Below are positions 7,661 through 11,422 of a stretch of 11,422 nt of DNA, one piece after another (within the stretch, counting starts at the first letter, position 1; each line of letters begins with the position of its first letter). A model generated the notes under the pieces. That model had not been told where the DNA came from, ran no database searches, and saw only the letters and a list, made by a program, of their open reading frames with translations. Made by a program: the position numbers and the translations under genes. Location: NCBI GenBank assembly GCA_024277955.1, contig JAJRUE010000263.1, forward strand, positions 1-11,422, read 5' to 3'. The stretch comes from Alphaproteobacteria bacterium. Lineage in GTDB: Bacteria; Pseudomonadota; Alphaproteobacteria; Rhodobacterales; Rhodobacteraceae.

Positions 7661-8224
7661 ATGCGAAAGACCATCATCACTGCGGCGCTCGCCGCCGGCC
7701 TGGCCACCGTCTCGGCCGTTGCTGTCACCGCCCAGAGCGGCCCGGTTCCGGCCCCCGGCTACGGCTATGCGCCGGTTCCCGGCTACGGCTATGCCCCGGC
7801 GCCCGGCTACGCCCCCTACCCGGGCTACGGCTACAACAACGGCTGGAACAACTGGGGTCCGTTCAACAACGGCGGCTGGGGCAACAACGGTTGGTTCCCC
7901 TGGAACAACAACGGCTGGAACAACGGCTGGAACAACAACTGGGGTCCGTTCAACGGCCTGACCAACGGTAACGGCACCGGCAACGGTTCGTTCAACTTCG
8001 GCTTCAACGGTTCCGCCGAAGGCCAGGGCCGTGGCGAAGGCCGTGGCGAAGGTCAGGGCTATGGCTACAACAACGGCTATGGCTACAACGGCTTCGCCCC
8101 CTACGGCTACCCCTACGGCGCTCCGCTGCCGTTCCCGGGCCAGGCTCCGGCCGCCCCGGCTGCCCCGGCCGCTCCGGCTGCCGGCGGTGACGACGCTGCC
8201 GCCACCGATGGCGCTGGCAACTAA
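7661..8224 (+). CDS. Sulfur-globule-protein-like exported Gly/Asn/Tyr/Trp-rich protein
   Basis: This 187-residue protein starts at ATG 7661 after a strong AAGGAG. The same frame is open upstream to 7544, but those 39 codons have no SD and would bury the signal peptide. Residues 1-24 are a signal peptide (cleavage near VTA before QS). The mature chain has three PGYGYAP-type octapeptide repeats, an Asn/Gly/Trp block with eight Trp (NNGWNNW, WGPFNN), an alternating FNFGFNG stretch, an EGQGRGEGRGEG segment, a YGYNNGYGYN segment and an APAAPAAP tail. From memory this order resembles the sulfur globule proteins (Sgp) that coat periplasmic sulfur deposits in Allochromatium. No alignment could be run. 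Asn is encoded by AAC throughout and the SD is strong, suggesting high expression. An unrelated Gly-rich envelope protein is the alternative. Confidence 0.75.
   Translation: MRKTIITAALAAGLATVSAVAVTAQSGPVPAPGYGYAPVPGYGYAPAPGYAPYPGYGYNNGWNNWGPFNNGGWGNNGWFPWNNNGWNNGWNNNWGPFNGLTNGNGTGNGSFNFGFNGSAEGQGRGEGRGEGQGYGYNNGYGYNGFAPYGYPYGAPLPFPGQAPAAPAAPAAPAAGGDDAAATDGAGN
7754..7835 (+). repeat. 24-base tandem repeat encoding PGYGYAPx
   Basis: A 17-base block encoding PGYGYA occurs at 7754-7770 and exactly again at 7778-7794. Partial copies follow from 7802 and near 7819. The spacing of 24 bases gives an eight-residue period. Near-identity at DNA level suggests recent duplication of the unit. Confidence 0.8.
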
Positions 8225-8238
8225 GACCTGCCAGCCCC

Positions 8239-8293
8239 CCGGTCACCGACCGGCAAGAACAGCCGCCCGCCCCCCTTCGTTCGGGGGCGGGCG
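8239..8293 (+). terminator. Two tandem hairpins after the sulfur-globule-like gene
   Basis: The first hairpin is a 6-bp stem, CCGGTC (8239-8244) with GACCGG (8248-8253). The second is a perfect 11-bp GC stem (8264-8274 with 8283-8293) and an 8-base loop. No T-run follows, so this is not a classical intrinsic terminator. Strong hairpins placed after an abundant small gene inside an operon commonly act as 3' mRNA stabilisers or partial attenuators, as in photosynthetic puf operons. This would allow more of the upstream protein than of the downstream ones. The hairpins are seen; the role is inferred. Confidence 0.6.
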
Positions 8294-8374
8294 CGACCTG
8301 GGGACCGGACCGAACCGGCCCGCGCCCCCGCAGGAATTTCAACGGTTCGCTCGCCAATTCGGGGGACATCGCCA

Positions 8375-9175
8375 ATGCGCCAAAACATGATCTATGCCGT
8401 TGCGGCGCTTGGCCTTCTGGCCGGCTCGAGCCTGGCCCTGACCGTGGCCGCGCAGGCGCAGCAGGCCGACACCGCAAACCCGACCGCCCCCGCGCCGCTG
8501 TCCTACCGCGCAACCGCGGTCCAGGGTCGCGCCGGACAGGGCGAAACCTCGGGGACCGTCACCAAGTCGGGCCAGAACATGCGGCTGGAATACAGCCGCG
8601 ACGGTCGTCAGGTGATCCAGATCCTGCGCCCCACCGACGGGGTGATGTATATCCTCGATCCGCAGGCCCGGAGCTATGTCGAAATCACCGGCCAGTCGAT
8701 CCCGGTCACCGCCGAAAACGCCTATACCACGCCCTGCCCCGACCAGCAGCCGGCCAGCGACCAGTGCCAGCTGATCGGCTCCGACGTGGTCAGCGGCATC
8801 AACGTCGAACGCTGGGCGATCGCCACCGGCGCCGACAGCAAGCCGCTGGTGATCCTGTGGGACAGCACCCGCCGCCGGGCGCTGCGCCAGGACTTTCCGG
8901 ACGGCAGCGCCATGGTCATGGCCTTCAAGGCGATGGAGGTGATCGACGGGCGCAACGCCGAACACTGGACGATCGAGATCACCGCCCCCGGCCAGCCGGT
9001 CCAGTCCGGCGACTGGTGGTTCGACCCGGAACTGCGCCTGGTGCTGCGCGAAGACCTGCCCGGCGGCGAAACCCGCCGGCTGGAGAACATCGTCGTCGGC
9101 CCGGTCGACCCGGCCGCTTTCCAGGTGCCCGCCGGCTGGACAAGGGTCGATCTGCCGCCCGCTTCGGGCAACTGA
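8375..9175 (+). CDS. Exported DUF4412/LolA-like protein with internal duplication
   Basis: This 266-residue protein starts at ATG 8375, seven bases after GGGGGAC. The signal peptide (about 1-31) ends AQA before QQ, so the product is periplasmic or outer-membrane associated, without a lipobox. Residues 48-110 (YRATAVQG...GQNMRLEYSRDGRQVIQILRP...MYILDPQARSYVEI) fit the beta-rich pattern of DUF4412/LolA-like proteins, whose fold is a half-barrel that can hold hydrophobic ligands. C121 and C131 are the only cysteines in the mature part and could form a disulfide. Two repeats, about 138-177 and 189-231, share the pattern GxNxExW...W-D-x(3)-R-x(2)-L-R-x-D-x-P. It sits between the hairpins and the ParA gene. 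Handling of a hydrophobic ligand is inference from the fold class; the assignment is moderate. Confidence 0.72.
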   Translation: MRQNMIYAVAALGLLAGSSLALTVAAQAQQADTANPTAPAPLSYRATAVQGRAGQGETSGTVTKSGQNMRLEYSRDGRQVIQILRPTDGVMYILDPQARSYVEITGQSIPVTAENAYTTPCPDQQPASDQCQLIGSDVVSGINVERWAIATGADSKPLVILWDSTRRRALRQDFPDGSAMVMAFKAMEVIDGRNAEHWTIEITAPGQPVQSGDWWFDPELRLVLREDLPGGETRRLENIVVGPVDPAAFQVPAGWTRVDLPPASGN

Positions 9176-9195
9176 CGAGAAAGAGAAGGCAACAC

Positions 9196-9816
9196 ATGCT
9201 GACATTATTTGCGAATTTCAAGGGCGGCACCGGCAAGAGCACCATCGTCTTCAACATGGCGATGTGGCGCATGGCCCAGGGCCAGGACGTGACGGTCTGC
9301 GATCTGGACCCGCAGCGCACCCTGAGCGACGTGGCGATGATCCGCGACGAAGACGGGATGGAGCCGCCGCTGACCGTCACCCACGAGTTGCCCAAGCGCG
9401 CGCCGTCCAGGGGCGACTGGCTGGTGGACGTGGGCACTTCCGACATGGACGCACTGCGCGCCGCGGTGCGCATGGCCGACCGGATCGTGGTGCCGGTGAC
9501 GCCTTCGCAGGCCGACATCTGGGCGACCCAGCAGTTTCTGGAAATCGTCGCCGCCGAGCGCAAGAAGGCGCGCAAGAAACTGCCGCCGATGCTGGCCTTT
9601 GTGAACCGCGCCGATCCGCATCCGCGTTCGCGCGAAAACGCCGAAACCATGGAGGCGCTGGAGGCGCTGGAAAACCTGACCCCGGTTCAGGCCAAGCTGG
9701 TACAGCGCCTGACCTTCCGGCGGTCGTTTTCCGAAGGCCTCGCCGCGTTCGAGCTTGAGCCGGGCAGCAAGGCGGCGGCCGAACTCGACCGGCTGGCGCG
9801 CGAAATCTACGGCTGA
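9196..9816 (+). CDS. Orphan ParA/MinD-type positioning ATPase
   Basis: This 206-residue cytoplasmic P-loop ATPase starts at ATG 9196 after GAGAAGG, 20 bases from the preceding stop. It carries the deviant Walker A box KGGTGKST (9-16, with signature Lys9), a DLDPQ motif (36-40) with the catalytic-type Asp38, and a Walker B-like WLVDVG (75-80). The C-terminal FRRSFSEGL...SKAAAELDRLAREI pattern is typical of ParA-type proteins. The short length and lack of an N-terminal DNA-binding domain match cargo-positioning ParAs such as PpfA and McdA rather than plasmid autoregulators, and no parB gene is nearby. Such ATPases form ATP dimers on the nucleoid and distribute cargo when a partner triggers hydrolysis. 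The basic ERKKARKK cluster (121-128) could contribute to DNA contact. The partner may be the next-door TPR protein or the transporter tail. Family assignment is strong; the cargo is inferred. Confidence 0.9.
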   Translation: MLTLFANFKGGTGKSTIVFNMAMWRMAQGQDVTVCDLDPQRTLSDVAMIRDEDGMEPPLTVTHELPKRAPSRGDWLVDVGTSDMDALRAAVRMADRIVVPVTPSQADIWATQQFLEIVAAERKKARKKLPPMLAFVNRADPHPRSRENAETMEALEALENLTPVQAKLVQRLTFRRSFSEGLAAFELEPGSKAAAELDRLAREIYG

Positions 9817-9881
9817 ACCGCGATGCCGCCGGACCGGGCGACCGGCCGCGCGCGCGCCTCGCAACCATTGCAAGGGACCAG

Positions 9882-10634
9882 GTGACGATCATGCCATTCG
9901 TTCGACTTCTCGTAATTTACGCCGTGGTGATCGCGGTGGTGGTGGCGTTTTTCGAACGCGGCCCGCTGATGCAGATGCTGGGCCTGACGCTGGAAAGCGA
10001 TGGCGGGGCGGTGGCCTCGGCCCCGGCGCAAGGTGCGCAGGGCATGGCTGGCGAAGAGCCCGAAGTCGCTTCCGGCGACGACGCCGGCGACGCGGGGCCG
10101 GGCGATGGCGCGCCGGCGGCGCAACCGCTGCAGCCCCCGGTTGCCGACACCTCCGCCCAGGCGCAGCCCGTCACCCCGCCGGCCCCGCAGGCCGCAAGCG
10201 GCGCGCAGCCGCTGCAAACCCCCGTTGCCGGCCCGACTGCGACCGAGCCCCCCCAAACCGAGACCCCGGTCGCCACCGCCGCGCAACCGACCGATACAGC
10301 GCCCGGCCAGGCGGCCCCGGCGGCGTCCTCGGACGATATCGCAGCCCTTCTGGCGCAGGCGCGGCGCGCCTATTGGCAGGGCGACAAGGTCGGCGCCGAA
10401 ACCGCCTATCTGGCGATCGTCACGCAGGCGCCGGACAATGCCGACGTTCTGGGCGAGCTGGGCAACCTCTACTACGGCCAGCGCAAATACGCCGCCGCCG
10501 CCAACTATTACTTTCTGGCCGGAAAACAGCTGATCAAGGATGGAAAGACCCCGCAAGTCATGGCATTGATTGGCGTGTTGCAATCGATCGCGCCGGCGCG
10601 TGCGGCCGAATTGCGCAGCCTCGCCACGCAATAG
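9882..10634 (+). CDS. Membrane-anchored TPR protein with long disordered linker
   Basis: The protein has 250 residues from GTG 9882 (SD AAGGG, five-base gap) or 247 from ATG 9891 (AGGTG eight bases upstream). I cannot decide between them. A single N-terminal transmembrane helix at about 7-24 (LLVIYAVVIAVVVAFF) is followed by FERG, so it looks like an uncleaved anchor. Residues 40-150 are Ala/Pro/Gln/Thr-rich and presumably disordered. The C-terminal 100 residues hold two TPR-like helical repeats (ARRAYWQGDKVGAETAYLAIV and LGELGNLYYGQRKYAAAANYY) plus a capping helix. TPRs bind other proteins, so this is a likely scaffold or adaptor between membrane and partners. Side of the membrane is unsettled: few charges flank the helix, and the start choice does not resolve it. 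It lies between a ParA and a dynamin-like gene, which suggests it recruits one or both. Confidence 0.8.
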   Translation: MTIMPFVRLLVIYAVVIAVVVAFFERGPLMQMLGLTLESDGGAVASAPAQGAQGMAGEEPEVASGDDAGDAGPGDGAPAAQPLQPPVADTSAQAQPVTPPAPQAASGAQPLQTPVAGPTATEPPQTETPVATAAQPTDTAPGQAAPAASSDDIAALLAQARRAYWQGDKVGAETAYLAIVTQAPDNADVLGELGNLYYGQRKYAAAANYYFLAGKQLIKDGKTPQVMALIGVLQSIAPARAAELRSLATQ

Positions 10635-10657
10635 GCGCCCCCAGCGACGGATCCGAC

Positions 10658-11422
10658 ATGCACCAATTTCTGAAGACCCGCCTGAACCGGCTCGAACGCC
10701 ACCTGAAGGAAGAAAACCCGGCCCTGCTGGAGGTTCTGCCGACCTATTACAAGTTCGACAAGCTGCTGTGGAAGACCGGGTTGCTGGATCGCGAAACCTC
10801 GCTGGCGTCGCAGATTTCCTGGTGGCCGCTGATTTCGGTTCTGGGCACGTTTTCCAGCGGCAAGTCCACCTTCATCAACGATTACGTGGGCGAAAAGCTG
10901 CAAAGCACCGGCAACCAGGCGGTGGACGACAAGTTCACCGTGATCTGCCACCGCTCGGCCGGGACCGAGGCCAACCAGACCCTGCCGGGCACCGCGCTGG
11001 ACGCCGATCCGCGCTTTCCGTTCTACCGGATCAGCCACGAGATCGAAAAGGTCGCCCAGGGCGAAGGCAAGCATATCGAAAGCTACCTGCAGCTGCGCAC
11101 CACCGACCGGCCCTCGATCCGCGGCAAGATCATCATCGACAGCCCCGGCTTCGACGCCGACGACCAGCGCCGGTCGACCCTGCGCATCACCGACCACATC
11201 ATCGATCTTTCGGATCTGGTGCTGGTGTTCTTCGATGCCCGCCACCCGGAACCGGGCGCCATGCAGGATACGCTGGAACATCTGGTGGCACGCACGGTAA
11301 AACGCACGGATGCGTCGAAATTCCTGTATGTTCTCAACCAGATAGATACCGCCGCCAAGGAAGACAACCCGGAAGAGATCGTCGCCGCCTGGCAGCGCGC
11401 CATCGCCCAAGCCGGGCTGTCG
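10658..11422 (+). CDS. Dynamin/EHD-like GTPase, N-terminal part (runs off window)
   Basis: 255 codons are present with no stop before the end. ATG 10658 follows a weak GGA 23 bases after the previous gene. A helical N-terminal region (1-55) precedes a GTPase domain. G1 is GTFSSGKS (63-70), G3 is DSPG (161-164) followed by FDADDQR, and G4 is NQID (227-230). The IIDSPG...QR pattern and the later FDARHPEPGAMQD segment recall eukaryotic EHD and related bacterial dynamin-like proteins, which bind membranes and remodel them upon GTP hydrolysis. Where EHDs have the PTT switch-I motif, this protein reads QAVDDKF, so the usual G2 threonines are not in place. The stalk and membrane-binding parts lie outside the window. 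In this operon it may shape or tether the inner membrane at the site where the transporter and TPR protein act; that is inference. Confidence 0.85.
   Translation, partial: MHQFLKTRLNRLERHLKEENPALLEVLPTYYKFDKLLWKTGLLDRETSLASQISWWPLISVLGTFSSGKSTFINDYVGEKLQSTGNQAVDDKFTVICHRSAGTEANQTLPGTALDADPRFPFYRISHEIEKVAQGEGKHIESYLQLRTTDRPSIRGKIIIDSPGFDADDQRRSTLRITDHIIDLSDLVLVFFDARHPEPGAMQDTLEHLVARTVKRTDASKFLYVLNQIDTAAKEDNPEEIVAAWQRAIAQAGLS

Noticed and set aside
8764..9195. Upstream extension of the ParA gene within the preceding coding region
   Set aside because: The extension is an Arg-rich shadow of the DUF4412-like gene. The SD and the conserved FANFKGG start place the true beginning at 9196.

Overview
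The window is GC-rich, with strong G/C preference at third codon positions, Shine-Dalgarno (SD)-preceded starts and signal peptides ending in AxA. This fits a proteobacterium. I favour an alphaproteobacterium of the Rhodobacterales type, possibly a sulfur oxidiser, but this rests on composition and protein flavour only and is a modest-confidence inference. A sulfur-oxidising gammaproteobacterium is not excluded.

Layout: bases 1-552 hold no gene I can support. They end in an AT-richer stretch with a good sigma70-type promoter (about 450-478). Nine genes follow, all on the + strand with short gaps, so they probably form one operon: (1) a periplasmic adaptor (membrane fusion protein) of an RND pump; (2) the RND inner-membrane transporter, with an apparent ATC start codon and a cytoplasmic C-terminal extension of about 317 residues (extra hydrophobic helix, Pro-Ala tract, histone H1-like basic tail); (3) and (4) two exported low-complexity Pro/Gly/Tyr/Gln-rich proteins; (5) a small exported Gly/Asn/Tyr/Trp-rich protein laid out like the sulfur globule proteins of purple sulfur bacteria, followed by a strong hairpin; (6) an exported DUF4412/LolA-like protein with an internal duplication; (7) an orphan ParA-type positioning ATPase; (8) a membrane-anchored TPR protein with a long disordered linker; (9) the N-terminal 255 residues of a dynamin/EHD-like GTPase that runs off the window.

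Taken together, the locus joins an envelope transporter, a set of secreted structural-looking proteins, and three cytoplasmic or membrane parts typical of subcellular organisation (ParA positioning, TPR scaffold, dynamin-like membrane remodelling). My working hypothesis is a system that builds, loads and positions an envelope-associated deposit or compartment, perhaps sulfur-related. The Lys-rich tail on the transporter and the ParA ATPase offer two independent possible links to the nucleoid. This role is inference. What the sequence shows directly is the gene content, the motifs and the tight co-orientation. No outer-membrane channel gene, mobile element, tRNA, rRNA or CRISPR array is visible.
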